Below are positions 24,074 to 33,086 of a stretch of DNA of 64,000 nucleotides, one piece after another. The notes beneath the pieces are model-generated. The model did no database searches and had not been told where the DNA came from. It worked only from the letters and a program-made list of their open reading frames with translations. Each line of letters begins with the position of its first letter. The stretch's first letter is position 1. The stretch spans positions 1-64,000 of the forward strand of contig CADBZW010000011.1 in NCBI GenBank assembly GCA_902799345.1, read 5' to 3'. A program made the position numbers and the translations under genes. The stretch comes from an uncultured Bacteroidia bacterium. GTDB lineage: Bacteria; Bacteroidota; Bacteroidia; Bacteroidales; F082.

Positions 24074-25129
24074 ATGAACATCGAAGTAAAAACCTGGGGC
24101 AAGACCCCTGACGGCAAAGATATCAAGCTCTACACGCTGACCAACGCCAATGGCGTCAAAGTGCAGTTGAGCGACATCGGTGCGGGCATCGTCAGCATCG
24201 TCACGCCCGACCGCAACGGACACATGGACGACATCGTGCTGGGCTATCCCAACGCCACGGATTACTATGGCGACGGTCCCTGCGCGGGCAAGACGCCTGG
24301 CCGCTACGCCAACCGCATCGCCAACGGCCGTTTCAAGATTGACGACAAGGAGTACCAACTTGAAATCAACACCGGCGACGGCAAACATCACCTCCATGGC
24401 GGCAACATCGGCTTTGCCAACCAGAAATGGGCCAGCCGCATCAACGGCGAGAGTGTGGTGTTCACCTACCTCAGTGCCGATGGCGAGGCAGGCTATCCTG
24501 CCGAACTGGTGTCGAAGGTATACTACACCCTCAACGACGAGAACGAGCTGAACATCCGTCTCTGCGCCTATTCGTCGGACACCACCATCGTCAACCTCAC
24601 CAACCACAGCTATTTCAACCTCAAAGGCGAAGGCAACGGCGACATCCTCGACCACACCCTGAAGCTCAACGCCTCACGTTTCCTGCCCGCCACCAACGAG
24701 TTGATTACCACGGGCGAGATACGGCAAGTGACCGACACTCCGATGGACTTCACCCAAGCCAAACTCATCGGTCGCGACATCAAGGAGCCTTATCCTGACC
24801 TTATTAATGGCAAGGGATACGACAGCTGCTGGGTCATCGACGGTGTGGCCAAGGACAAGATCACGCTTGCCGCAGAGCTCTCTCACGAAGGTGTGGGCCG
24901 CATGGTGAAGATCTACACCACCCAACCTGGCGTGCAGGTCTATACCGGCAACTGGCTCTCAGGTTGTCCGCAGGGCAAAAACGGTCACGTCTATGAGGAC
25001 TATTCCGGCGTAGCCTTGGAGTGCCAGGCCCTCCCCGACTCGCCCAACAAGCCCAACTTCCCCAGCACCTTCCTGCGCTCAGGCGAAGAATACAACGAAA
25101 CGATAATCTTTAAATTTTCGACCCTTTAA
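24074..25129 (+). CDS. galM: Aldose 1-epimerase (mutarotase)
   Basis: GalM interconverts alpha and beta anomers of galactose and glucose. The 351-residue protein shows the family's LSDIGAGIVSIVTPDRNG start, GRYANRIANGRF near 77-88, the catalytic histidine region NTGDGKHHLHGGNIGF, TNHSYFNLKGEG near 178 (second catalytic His), and the conserved YTGNWL and CQALPDSPN near the end with the catalytic Glu preceding it (ALECQALPDSPN). Length is normal. No signal peptide is visible, so it acts in the cytoplasm. It lies in the galactose operon between the nucleotidyltransferase and the transporter. Confidence 0.95.
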   Translation: MNIEVKTWGKTPDGKDIKLYTLTNANGVKVQLSDIGAGIVSIVTPDRNGHMDDIVLGYPNATDYYGDGPCAGKTPGRYANRIANGRFKIDDKEYQLEINTGDGKHHLHGGNIGFANQKWASRINGESVVFTYLSADGEAGYPAELVSKVYYTLNDENELNIRLCAYSSDTTIVNLTNHSYFNLKGEGNGDILDHTLKLNASRFLPATNELITTGEIRQVTDTPMDFTQAKLIGRDIKEPYPDLINGKGYDSCWVIDGVAKDKITLAAELSHEGVGRMVKIYTTQPGVQVYTGNWLSGCPQGKNGHVYEDYSGVALECQALPDSPNKPNFPSTFLRSGEEYNETIIFKFSTL

Positions 25130-25144
25130 TTATGCAACATAAAA

Positions 25145-25222
25145 AGCCGTCAGCCGTCAGCTATCAACTATCAGCAAGGTAATTCCTAAGCTGATTGCTG
25201 AATGCTGATTGCTGAAAGCTAA
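25145..25222. repeat. Simple interspersed repeat of TCAGC/GCTGA units
   Basis: CAGCCGTCAGCTATCAACTATCAGC on the left is mirrored by GCTGATTGCTG units on the right, so the interval can fold into a hairpin. It lies between galM and the transporter gene. (Left arm given at 25151-25175.). Confidence 0.5.
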
Positions 25223-25258
25223 AAAGCGAAATCTCAAATCTTTAAATCAAAATACCTT

Positions 25259-26560
25259 ATGGAAAACACTGCTAAAAAACAGAACAACATCATTCCAATC
25301 ATCGTGATGTTTCTGCTCTTCGGTATGATCTCCTTCGTGACCAACCTGGCCTCACCGATGGGTGACATCCTGAAAAACCAATTCAACATCCCCAACTGGC
25401 AAGGCACCTTAGGCGTGTTCGCCAACTTCATCGCTTATGCCGTGATGGGCATCCCCGCCGGTAGCCTGCTGCAAAAGAAAGGCTACAAGACCACGGCCTT
25501 GATTGCCATCGCCGTCGGTTTCATCGGCGTGGGCATCCAGACGCTATCAGGCGTGGCCGAGAGCTTCTTCATCTACCTGATTGGCGCTTTCATCGCCGGC
25601 TTCAGCATGTGCCTCCTCAACACGGTCGTCAACCCCATGCTGAACCGTCTGGGCGGCGGCGGCAACAAAGGCAACCAGCTCATCCAGATCGGTGGCTCCT
25701 TCAACTCGTTGTGCGGCACAGCCGTCATCATCATCACGGGCTTGCTCATCCCCAGCATCATGGATGCCAAGATTAGCGACGTCTTCCCGTTGATGTACAC
25801 GGCACTGGCTATCTTCGCCTTCGCTTTCGTTGTCATCCTGCTGACCAAGATTCCGGAGAACGAACAGCAAGCCACGGCAGCCGTCAAGGCTGAGACGGGC
25901 AAAGGCCCCATGGCGTTCCGTCACTTCGTGCTCGGTGCCATCGCCATCTTCATCTATGTCGGCGTCGAAGTCGGCATCCCGAACGTCTTGAACAAATGGC
26001 TGCAAAACCCTGACCTCCATGTCCTTGGAGAGGGCGTCAACGCCGAAGCCATCGCTGGTTCCGTAGCCGCCACCTATTGGTTCCTGATGCTCATCGGCCG
26101 TCTGATTGGCGGCATCATCGGCAGCAAAGTGTCGGCCAAGTCGATGCTTACGGTAGTTTCATGTGTTGGCATCATCCTCACCCTGCTGGCCATGTTCGGA
26201 CCTTCCAATATGGTGAAATTCCCCGCCTTCAATGGCGCACACGGCTTCGGCATGGTGAACATCCCGCTCAACGCCGCCTTCCTGGTCTGCATCGGACTCT
26301 GCACCTCTGTGATGTGGGGCGGCATCTTCAACCTCGCCGTTGAGGGACTGGGCAGATACACCGAAAAGGCTTCCGGCATCTTCATGGCCTTGGTCTGCGG
26401 CGGCGGCATCCTGCCTCTGCTTCAGAATGCCATCGTCGACGGCCTCGGCGGCATGGGTTACCTCCCGAGCTACTGGGTCATCGTGGTCGGCTTGGCCTAC
26501 ATCCTGTTCTATGCCCTCGTGGGTTCGAAGAACGTCAATAAAGACATCAAAGTAGACTGA
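25259..26560 (+). CDS. Glucose/galactose:H+ symporter-like MFS transporter (FucP/GluP family)
   Basis: The 433-residue protein has about twelve hydrophobic segments and the FucP-family features GMISFVTNLASPMGDILK in the first helix region, a MGIPAGSLLQKKGYKT loop and GRLIGGIIGSKVSAK near 280. Members of this family import fucose, glucose or galactose with protons across the inner membrane. Its location after galK, the nucleotidyltransferase and galM points to galactose (inference). The 15-bp leader AAATCTTTAAATCAA just before the ATG recurs before another gene in this window. The stop codon overlaps the next ATG by one base. Confidence 0.92.
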   Translation: MENTAKKQNNIIPIIVMFLLFGMISFVTNLASPMGDILKNQFNIPNWQGTLGVFANFIAYAVMGIPAGSLLQKKGYKTTALIAIAVGFIGVGIQTLSGVAESFFIYLIGAFIAGFSMCLLNTVVNPMLNRLGGGGNKGNQLIQIGGSFNSLCGTAVIIITGLLIPSIMDAKISDVFPLMYTALAIFAFAFVVILLTKIPENEQQATAAVKAETGKGPMAFRHFVLGAIAIFIYVGVEVGIPNVLNKWLQNPDLHVLGEGVNAEAIAGSVAATYWFLMLIGRLIGGIIGSKVSAKSMLTVVSCVGIILTLLAMFGPSNMVKFPAFNGAHGFGMVNIPLNAAFLVCIGLCTSVMWGGIFNLAVEGLGRYTEKASGIFMALVCGGGILPLLQNAIVDGLGGMGYLPSYWVIVVGLAYILFYALVGSKNVNKDIKVD

Positions 26561-27843
26561 TGTTCAAGAAGATACTGGGAACAGGAGCGACAAGGGTGGT
26601 CAGCGTGATGACACAGCTGGCCACCCTCATCATGGGTACGCGATGGCTCGGTGCCGCCGAATGGGGCAAGGCCTTCATCGCCCAGACCGACATCACCTTT
26701 TTATTAATCGGCATCGAACTCATCGCCGGTGGTGGCTTGGTGTATTTCACGCCTCGTAAGAAAGTCGCCACGCTGATGAAGATTTCCTACGGCTGGATTG
26801 CCTTCGTGATGTTGGTTTACCTCCTGTTGTTCGGCATCTTGCATCTCTTCCCTGGTTTCTACCACACCATCATCCCAGAGGGTTATGCCTGGCTCGTCCT
26901 GATAATGACCTTCGCCTACAGCCTCCATGAGTTCAACCTCAACCACTTCCTCGGAAAAGAGAAGGTGGCGATTTACAACTGGTTGTTTCTCATCCAGATC
27001 CTGACCCAAGTAAGCATGATGGCTGTGCTGATCTTCGTCTTGAACCTGCGTACGGCCCGTGCCTTGCTCTATTCGCAGCTCTGTGGCTATACCGTGGCCA
27101 CCCTCGTCGGATGGGTCCTGCTCTTCCCCACCTTGAAACACGAAGGCAGTGAGTCCTGGAAAAGCAACCTCAAGGAGATGCTGCATTACGGCGCGTTCAT
27201 GCAACTCTCCACCCTGGTCAGTACCTTAAACAAACGCCTGAGCCTCTACCTTCTGAACACCCATTGCGACGAGAAGTCCATCGGCGTCTATGCCTCGGGG
27301 ACACAAGTCACGGAAGGAGTGAACATCGTCGGACAAAGCATTGGCCTGGTGGCGTTTTCCTCGTTGAGCAACACCGAGAAAGAGCAGCGCGCCTCACAAC
27401 TTACGCTACGTTTCATGAAAGTCGCCATAACGTTGACATTCACCGCTTTGTTGGTGTTATGTCTACTCCCGACTTCTTTCTTTGAGTGGCTGTTTTCGGG
27501 TGAGTTTGCCGACATCCATCCTGTCATCCTGCTCCTCGCCCCCGGCATCGTGTTTTACTCGGCCCACACCATTTTGGCCAACTATTTCTCCGGCACCGGC
27601 CAACCGAAAATCAACCTCTACGCCTCGCTAATCGGCCTCAGCGTCACGATAGTCGCAGCCTTCATCTTGATACCATGGTTGGGCATCAGAGGCGCAGCTA
27701 TCACCGCCTCGCTGACTTACACGGCGTTGTTTGTGTACCATTGGATTGTCTTCCACAAAAAGACTGGTTGCAGCATCAAGCAGCTCATCCCTAATCGGCA
27801 AGATTGGGAATGGGTGAAAACAACAATTCACGAACTGTTTTGA
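26560..27843 (+). CDS. Polysaccharide flippase (MOP/Wzx-type oligosaccharide transporter)
   Basis: The 427-residue membrane protein has about twelve hydrophobic segments and a polysaccharide-biosynthesis C-terminal domain (NYFSGTGQPKINLYASLIGLS near 345), as in Wzx and related lipid-linked oligosaccharide flippases. It would flip a glycan precursor across the inner membrane for capsule or cell-wall synthesis. The start codon overlaps the transporter stop by one base, so it is transcribed with the galactose operon. Whether it uses UDP-galactose-derived glycans is speculation. There are no glycosyltransferase genes next to it. Confidence 0.88.
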   Translation: MFKKILGTGATRVVSVMTQLATLIMGTRWLGAAEWGKAFIAQTDITFLLIGIELIAGGGLVYFTPRKKVATLMKISYGWIAFVMLVYLLLFGILHLFPGFYHTIIPEGYAWLVLIMTFAYSLHEFNLNHFLGKEKVAIYNWLFLIQILTQVSMMAVLIFVLNLRTARALLYSQLCGYTVATLVGWVLLFPTLKHEGSESWKSNLKEMLHYGAFMQLSTLVSTLNKRLSLYLLNTHCDEKSIGVYASGTQVTEGVNIVGQSIGLVAFSSLSNTEKEQRASQLTLRFMKVAITLTFTALLVLCLLPTSFFEWLFSGEFADIHPVILLLAPGIVFYSAHTILANYFSGTGQPKINLYASLIGLSVTIVAAFILIPWLGIRGAAITASLTYTALFVYHWIVFHKKTGCSIKQLIPNRQDWEWVKTTIHELF

Positions 27844-27853
27844 CATTTTTTAG

Positions 27854-27861
27854 TACCTTTG
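27854..27861 (+). promoter_or_regulatory. -7 promoter box for parE
   Basis: TACCTTTG followed by C, 17 bp before the parE ATG and just after the flippase stop codon. Confidence 0.7.
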
Positions 27862-27877
27862 CGCAAAATCATATTCT

Positions 27878-29806
27878 ATGAGCGAAATCAACGAAGACGA
27901 CATCTTCACGCAAGATAGCGACCTTATTCCTACCACTGAAAACTACAACGACGACAGCATTGTCCACCTTGAGGACATGGAGCACATCCGTCGCCGCCCG
28001 GGTATGTATATCGGCAAGCTCGGCGACGGCGCCTCACAAGACGACGGTATTTATGTGCTTATCAAAGAGGTGATTGACAACTCCATCGACGAGTTCACCT
28101 CTGGCTTCGGCAAGAAAATCGAAGTCAAGGTGGATAAGGCCGAAAAGAAAGTCAGCATCCGCGACTATGGCCGTGGCATCCCGTTGGGCAAACTGAAAGA
28201 GGCCGTATCACAGCTAAATACTGGTGCAAAATACGACAGCAAGGTCTTCCAAAAATCGGTCGGCTTGAATGGCGTCGGTACCAAGGCTGTCAACGCACTT
28301 TCGTCTTATTTCAGGGTGCAGTCTATCCGCGAGGGGAAGACGAGAATTGTGGAGTTTGCTCAGGGAAAGTTGATTAATGATTCTGGTATCATTCCTTCCG
28401 ATGGCGACACGGGTACGCTCACCGAGTTCATCCCCGATTCCGCCTTGTTTGGCAACTACCACTATGTGGACGAGTATATCGAAAAGCGCGTGTGGAACTA
28501 CGCCTACCTCAACCGTGGCCTGAGCCTGATCTACAACGATAAGCGCTATTATTCCAAGAACGGCCTCCTCGACCTTTTGCAGAACAACATGGAAGGTGAA
28601 GGCCTCTACCCCATCATCCATATCAAGGACGGCGACTTTGAAGCCGCTTTCACGCACGTCAACGGGCAGTCGAGCGACTACTTCTATTCCTTCGTCAACG
28701 GACAGCACACCACCGAAGGCGGCACACACCAGTCGGCCTTCCGCGAAGGCTACGCCCGCGTGGTGCGCGAGTTCTATCAAAAGGAATACGAGCCTGCCGA
28801 CATCCGCCAAGGTTTGATTTGTGCCTTGTGCGTGAGGATTCAAGAGCCTGTGTTTGAGGCACAGACCAAGACCAAACTCGGCTCCACCCACCTCGTCCCC
28901 AACAACCCCGACGGCACGAACGACAGTCCCTTCCTCAAGACCTACGTCTTCGACATCCTGAAACGTCATTTGGACAACTACCTGCACAAGAACCCTGAGA
29001 CGGTCAGCGTGTTGCAGGCCAAGATCCAAGCCAACGAGAAGGAACGCAAGGAGATTGCCGGCATCAAGAAAGCCGCCCGCGAGAGCGCCAAGAAGGTCAG
29101 CCTCAACAACCGCAAGCTCCGCGACTGCCGCATCCACCTCAACACCAACCACGAGAAACGCCTCGAAAGCACCATCTTCATCACCGAGGGCGACTCCGCA
29201 TCGGGAAGCATCACCAAGAGCCGCGACGTGCAGACCCAGGCCGTGTTCAGCCTGCGCGGCAAACCGCTCAACTGCTTGGGAATGACCAAGAAAGTGTGCT
29301 ACGAGAATGAGGAGTTCAACCTGCTGCAAGCCGCCTTGAACATCGACGAGGACATTGAGAACCTGCGCTACAACAACATCGTCATCGCCACCGATGCCGA
29401 TGTGGACGGCATGCACATCCGCCTGCTGATGCTCACCTTCTTCCTGCAGTTCTATCCCGATCTTGTGCGCAATGGACATGTCTATATCCTGCAGACGCCG
29501 CTGTTCCGTGTGCGTAACAAAAAGGAGACTTACTACTGCTACACCGACGAGGAACGCATCGCCGCCAAGGAGAAATGCGGCAAGCAGGCCGAGATCACCC
29601 GATTCAAAGGCTTGGGCGAAATCTCCCCTGACGAGTTCCGTGGCTTCATCGGCCCCAACATGCGCCTCGAGCCCGTCATCCTGCGCTACGACTTCGGCAT
29701 CAAGGAACTGCTGGAATACTACATGGGCAAGAACACAATGGAGCGACAGAAGTTCATCATTGAGAATTTGAGGATTGAGGATGACTCCAACATGGACAAG
29801 ATTTGA
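27878..29806 (+). CDS. parE: DNA topoisomerase IV subunit B (ParE)
   Basis: ParE is the ATPase subunit that with ParC unlinks daughter chromosomes. The 642-residue protein has the GHKL ATPase domain ([15 protein letters not shown] near 65-79, [22 protein letters not shown] near 127-140) and the TOPRIM region with [16 protein letters not shown] near 445, [12 protein letters not shown] near 505, and the tail [24 protein letters not shown] and SLRGKPLN distinguish ParE of this phylum from GyrB (EGDSAGGS). parC does not follow; the next gene is convergent. Confidence 0.92.
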   Translation: MSEINEDDIFTQDSDLIPTTENYNDDSIVHLEDMEHIRRRPGMYIGKLGDGASQDDGIYVLIKEVIDNSIDEFTSGFGKKIEVKVDKAEKKVSIRDYGRGIPLGKLKEAVSQLNTGAKYDSKVFQKSVGLNGVGTKAVNALSSYFRVQSIREGKTRIVEFAQGKLINDSGIIPSDGDTGTLTEFIPDSALFGNYHYVDEYIEKRVWNYAYLNRGLSLIYNDKRYYSKNGLLDLLQNNMEGEGLYPIIHIKDGDFEAAFTHVNGQSSDYFYSFVNGQHTTEGGTHQSAFREGYARVVREFYQKEYEPADIRQGLICALCVRIQEPVFEAQTKTKLGSTHLVPNNPDGTNDSPFLKTYVFDILKRHLDNYLHKNPETVSVLQAKIQANEKERKEIAGIKKAARESAKKVSLNNRKLRDCRIHLNTNHEKRLESTIFITEGDSASGSITKSRDVQTQAVFSLRGKPLNCLGMTKKVCYENEEFNLLQAALNIDEDIENLRYNNIVIATDADVDGMHIRLLMLTFFLQFYPDLVRNGHVYILQTPLFRVRNKKETYYCYTDEERIAAKEKCGKQAEITRFKGLGEISPDEFRGFIGPNMRLEPVILRYDFGIKELLEYYMGKNTMERQKFIIENLRIEDDSNMDKI

Positions 29807-29814
29807 TGTTTTAT

Positions 29815-29841
29815 CAGTTACCGAGTTTTTCTCGGCAACTG
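29815..29841. terminator. Hairpin after parE, possible terminator
   Basis: CAGTTACCGAG pairs with CTCGGCAACTG around TTTTT, 9 bp past the parE stop. There is no T-tract after it, so termination is not certain. The rest of 29842-29930 is AT-rich and shows nothing else. Confidence 0.45.
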
Positions 29842-29930
29842 GCAAATTCAATTAGAGTGGTTATTTCCATTTTGGAAAAAACTAAATCGTATAAAACAAT
29901 TAATATTGAGAAAAACAATTCTTTGATTTC

Positions 29931-30482
29931 TCACGAAACGTGCTTCTTCACTTGATAATCCACACCTTTATGTTTTTTCTTTTCTTTAAGAAAACCTTTG
30001 ACATCATATAGTTCAAGCATGTCTTTTCTCATTTGGTTTTCTACTATGTCACGAGCATCTGCCAATTGTGAATAATAGTTTTTTGCTACTACAACATTGT
30101 TATTGATGTCATCCGTAATATTACTATTAATCTCATATAATACCTTATTCAAACCAGACAAAGCATTCTCCATATCAGAAGATAGCCAAAGTCCACTAAC
30201 CCTAGCTAACATCATGTCGTTTTGGTTGGCAGCTATGTAATCTTGATCTCCATAAAACATCGAATGATATGGCTTTGCATCTTCGTCCAATGTAGTTATC
30301 TTCATTGTTTTTAATTGATTGTCAATATATTGATATGCATTCATTCGCTTATTCAACACTTTTTTATAATAATCATTTTTGAACATCTTTTTCTGCGAAA
30401 CACTATTAATTATCAAAGTTGCGATACAGGATACAATTGTTGAGATAACAGCACTTGATAAAACAATTTCCCAAGTTTCCAT
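29931..30482 (-). CDS. Membrane-anchored protein of unknown function in the R-M cluster
   Basis: The 183-residue protein has one N-terminal membrane segment (residues about 8-28, VLSSAVISTIVSCIATLIIN), a KK-rich juxtamembrane stretch and a predicted all-helical cytoplasmic part rich in N, D and Y. It is strongly AT-rich, unlike parE next to it. It lies 52 bp after the methyltransferase and on the same strand, so it may be the tail of that operon. I do not recognise the family. It could be an accessory defence gene, but nothing in the sequence shows this directly. Confidence 0.65.
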   Translation of the reverse strand: METWEIVLSSAVISTIVSCIATLIINSVSQKKMFKNDYYKKVLNKRMNAYQYIDNQLKTMKITTLDEDAKPYHSMFYGDQDYIAANQNDMMLARVSGLWLSSDMENALSGLNKVLYEINSNITDDINNNVVVAKNYYSQLADARDIVENQMRKDMLELYDVKGFLKEKKKHKGVDYQVKKHVS

Positions 30483-30534
30483 ACTACAATTATAAGTTTC
30501 TTATTCTACAATCAATTATAAAAAAATATCGTAT

Positions 30535-31761
30535 CTATTTTAACCCTATAAAATCGCTAAGCGGTTGGATGCGCGCGACTTCGGTGTACTGGCGTTTATG
30601 AAGGTCAACAGGTTGGTCAAACGGAACTTGCTCCGAGGAATCAAAGCGCATCACAGCGTAATAAGGAGCGTTCTCTGCAGAGAAGCCTTCCTCACGCAAT
30701 GCCTCAGCCGTCCATATCTGAAAGCCTTTTTTGGTTAGTCTATACAATTGGGGATCGTCGCCTCTGGTGTGTAGGCACACATAGCCCAAACACTCAAATC
30801 CTTCTTTGACCAATAATGAGCCTTTGGCATCACCAACGCGCACATAGGTTATACCCAACTGCATCGCTTTTTCGCGATCTTTTTCGCGCATGTGATTGAT
30901 GAGCACAGTCGTTTCTTCGGGTGTAGAGCGCATCTTGTCAAACAGTTTCTTGCGCGTATTCTCGTCTTCCAAGGCTTGACGGCGACGCATGGACAACTCG
31001 CAGAACTGCTCGTCCTGCTCAATGCCAATGTATTTACGACCGAGCAAATTGGCCGCAATGCCAGTTGTTCCTGAACCGCTAAATGGATCCATGACGGTGT
31101 CGCCTTCGTTGGTAGAGGCAAGGATGATGCGATAGAGTAAACGCAAGGGCTTTTGCGTCGGGTGTTTGCCTTGCTGTTTCTCCCATAGGCTGACTGCCGG
31201 AATGCGCCAGACATCTGTCATTTGCTGCCCACCATTGAGCAGCTTCATCGTTTCATAATTGAATTTATGCGGCTTCTTCTCAAACTTGCGGGCCCAAATA
31301 ATCAGCTCGGTGGAGAAATTGAAATAACGACATGAGAGATTGGGCGGCGGGTCGGTCTTTTGCCAAGTAATGGTGTTCAGCACCTTATAGCCCAACTCTT
31401 GCAGACAGCGCATGACGACATGAATGTTGTGATGTGTTCCGCTAATCCAAATCGTGCCGTCGTCGCGCAACTTGGTACGACACAAAGCAAGCCATTGGTG
31501 GTTGAACTCGTAGATGTATTCGGGAGTGCCGCCTTTATCCCAATCGCCTTTATCGACACATACCTGCTTGCCACTATGGACACTAATACCACCGTTACTG
31601 AGAAAGTATGGCGGATCAGCAAAGATGGCGTCGATGGAGTTGTCAGGGATTCCATGTAGTAGTTGTCTGCAATCACCATGATAAATAGTGAATGATTCAA
31701 GGTGGTCAATTCCACAACTTTGATAGAAGGCCTTAATAGGCCCCAATTCATTGTAACTCAT
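30535..31761 (-). CDS. DNA adenine methyltransferase, beta class (M.DpnA/M.HinfI-like)
   Basis: The 408-residue enzyme has the methyltransferase motifs in beta-class order: the catalytic motif FADPPYFLSNGG (DPPY at 49-52) first and the SAM-binding motif MDPFSGSGTTG at about 224-234 after it. The stretches VDKGDWDK, ISGTHHNIH, TWQKTDPPPNLSCRYF and GKHPTQKP match the M.DpnA and M.HinfI group as I recall them, which make N6-methyladenine in GATC or GANTC. Specificity cannot be read from sequence. About 140 extra C-terminal residues (from about 265) are not part of the core and may bind DNA. The start at 31761 gives MSYNELG; a longer frame needs TTG or GTG. It lies downstream of a likely restriction enzyme gene. 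Confidence 0.88.
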   Translation of the reverse strand: MSYNELGPIKAFYQSCGIDHLESFTIYHGDCRQLLHGIPDNSIDAIFADPPYFLSNGGISVHSGKQVCVDKGDWDKGGTPEYIYEFNHQWLALCRTKLRDDGTIWISGTHHNIHVVMRCLQELGYKVLNTITWQKTDPPPNLSCRYFNFSTELIIWARKFEKKPHKFNYETMKLLNGGQQMTDVWRIPAVSLWEKQQGKHPTQKPLRLLYRIILASTNEGDTVMDPFSGSGTTGIAANLLGRKYIGIEQDEQFCELSMRRRQALEDENTRKKLFDKMRSTPEETTVLINHMREKDREKAMQLGITYVRVGDAKGSLLVKEGFECLGYVCLHTRGDDPQLYRLTKKGFQIWTAEALREEGFSAENAPYYAVMRFDSSEQVPFDQPVDLHKRQYTEVARIQPLSDFIGLK

Positions 31762-32047
31762 TGTAGCGTTTGTTTTATGTTTGCTACCAGTTACTATTTT
31801 GTCTTCCAAAGGACGCACAAAAACTGCGGGCAATAATTTGCTCGCATTGTGGTCCTAGGAAAACCAAGTAAAAGACAAATCACACCCGCAGTAGGGTTGC
31901 ATAACGATTTGTTCTTTTTACTATTCTTGAAATTTCCTAGGTTTCAATGCGAATAGAACAAATAGCAAACGCTTGATTATTATATGTTTGTATTACCTCT
32001 TATATTTCTAATGCTTTCATTCAAATGATTTAACTTAATCGAATAGT
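31762..32047. other. Non-coding interval between methyltransferase and restriction enzyme genes
   Basis: It must hold the methyltransferase 5' region. An inverted pair, CCTAGGAAA at about 31854 and TTTCCTAGG at 31934, flanks about 70 bp. CTGCGGGCAATAATTTGC also recurs in part as CCCGCAG at 31877. No -7 box of good quality and no gene is seen. The inverted pair could be a control site for R-M expression or a scar (inference). Confidence 0.4.
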
Positions 32048-32791
32048 CTATATAATAAAAACTAATTGTTGCATCATTAACTCTTTTTCATACTGTTTAT
32101 CAAGCGATTCGTAACTCAGAAACGCCACTCGATTATTATCGCGAAGCGTATCAAAGGCAGCATATGACAACTTATTTAAATACTCTTGATGTCTTTTTTC
32201 ATCTGCAACAATGACCATACGAACATAAAAATCTTGAAGGTCCTTATATTTCAGCAAGGAATTTTGAATATCGGTTGAGTGTTCAATCTCAAAGAAAGAA
32301 TGAGGCAACTGATTGCCATTGAACCAAATAACGTCAATAGTGGAACTGCGCTTAACAATGCCAGGATATGTATATTGTGGAATCGCATCCAAAGTGCGCA
32401 AGTCGCCCAATGGAGTTTGCAAAAACTTTTTGTTTTTATCTTGGTCAGGAACAAAGGTCAAAAGATGACGCATTTTCCCGATTTCAAGCAATAAGCCTTG
32501 GTAATAAGCGTGGTTAAAAGTTTTTACTTCATCACTATCCTTATTCTTTTCTGTTTGAACGATAATACCTTCCATTTCAAGCTGTTTGCGATGGGTTTCC
32601 AGTGCGTACAATCCAGGCTTGATTTTATAAATGCCATCAGTTAATTGGACTATACGTCGAATGCTCGCAAATGGCGTTTTTGTCCTCCAAACACAATCCT
32701 TGATTTTGAATATGTTCTGATTGATTTGGTTAAGTGTAGCAATACCACCCAATGCTTCAATTGTTTCTATAACTGCCTGTGCTTGTGTCAT
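32048..32791 (-). CDS. Probable restriction endonuclease with HARE-type winged helix and D-ExE nuclease core
   Basis: The 247-residue protein starts with a winged helix of the HARE type (TQAQAVIETIEALGGIATLNQI), found in restriction endonucleases and chromatin proteins, which usually reads DNA. The C-terminal half has STIDVIWF (Asp153) and SFFEIEHST (Glu168 and Glu170), a D-x14-ExE version of the PD-(D/E)XK nuclease active site, followed by KYKDLQDFYVRMVIV. I infer a type II-like restriction enzyme paired with the methyltransferase downstream. The ATG at 32791 overlaps as ATGA the stop of a truncated Dam-type reading frame. It is AT-rich relative to its surroundings. Confidence 0.75.
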   Translation of the reverse strand: MTQAQAVIETIEALGGIATLNQINQNIFKIKDCVWRTKTPFASIRRIVQLTDGIYKIKPGLYALETHRKQLEMEGIIVQTEKNKDSDEVKTFNHAYYQGLLLEIGKMRHLLTFVPDQDKNKKFLQTPLGDLRTLDAIPQYTYPGIVKRSSTIDVIWFNGNQLPHSFFEIEHSTDIQNSLLKYKDLQDFYVRMVIVADEKRHQEYLNKLSYAAFDTLRDNNRVAFLSYESLDKQYEKELMMQQLVFII

Positions 32792-32910
32792 ACGTTTATT
32801 ATGTCGGTGACGTTCTCCCAATTATCAAAGTCAGCAGGAAGCATTACTTCAAGTTGTTCAATGAGTTGGCCTTTCCCGCCCACCCATTTGATAAATGGTT
32901 TCGCTTTCAT
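32788..32910 (-). pseudogene. N-terminal fragment of a Dam-type (alpha class) DNA adenine methylase
   Basis: The 40-codon frame begins with KPFIKWVGGKGQLIEQL (residues 4-20), the SAM-binding motif X of Dam-family enzymes, and runs to NWENVTDIINV where family members continue with the EPFxGGG motif. The rest of a roughly 270-residue enzyme is missing. The stop codon overlaps the restriction enzyme ATG (ATGA), so the fragment is still translationally coupled and driven by a good promoter. It looks like an internal deletion that removed the Dam-type methylase but kept its ribosome-recruiting start. It has no catalytic motif left. Confidence 0.75.
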
Positions 32911-32944
32911 TGCATATAGATTAGAAGTTATGATTTCATGGGTG

Positions 32945-32952
32945 CAAAGATA
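32945..32952 (-). promoter_or_regulatory. -7 promoter box for the R-M cluster
   Basis: TATCTTTG followed by C on the minus strand, 34 bp before the ATG of the methylase fragment. Confidence 0.7.
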
Positions 32953-32982
32953 CAATTATTCCGACATATAACAAAATTATCG

Positions 32983-32990
32983 TACTTTTG
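32983..32990 (+). promoter_or_regulatory. Possible -7 promoter box for the prolyl oligopeptidase gene
   Basis: TACTTTTG on the plus strand, 149 bp before the ATG; the leader would contain the repeat at 33009-33086. A nearer box is GATCTTTG at 33091, which is off-consensus. Confidence 0.4.
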
Positions 32991-33008
32991 TCCGTCAAAT
33001 AACGTATT

Positions 33009-33086
33009 GGACTGCTTCGTCCCTCGCAGTGACGCGAAGCGACGACAGGGTTAGTCCCGAGTCTCGCGTCCCGAAGTCCCGAGTCC
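33009..33086. repeat. Intergenic repeats: GACTGCTTCGTCCCTCGCAG hairpin unit and GTCCCGAGTC copies
   Basis: GGACTGCTTCGTCCCTCGCAG at 33009-33029 resembles a widespread dispersed palindromic unit. GTCCCGAGTC occurs at 33054 and again near the end, separated by GCGTCCCGAA. It probably is a degenerate dispersed repeat in the leader of the next gene. Confidence 0.5.

Noticed and set aside
28214..29851. Long open frame antisense to parE (545 codons)
   Set aside because: Mirror of parE codon structure; no motif, signal or start site support.
31854..31942. Attachment sites of a mobile island (CCTAGGAAA pair)
   Set aside because: The pair is inverted and inside the cluster, not direct repeats at its borders, and no integrase is present.
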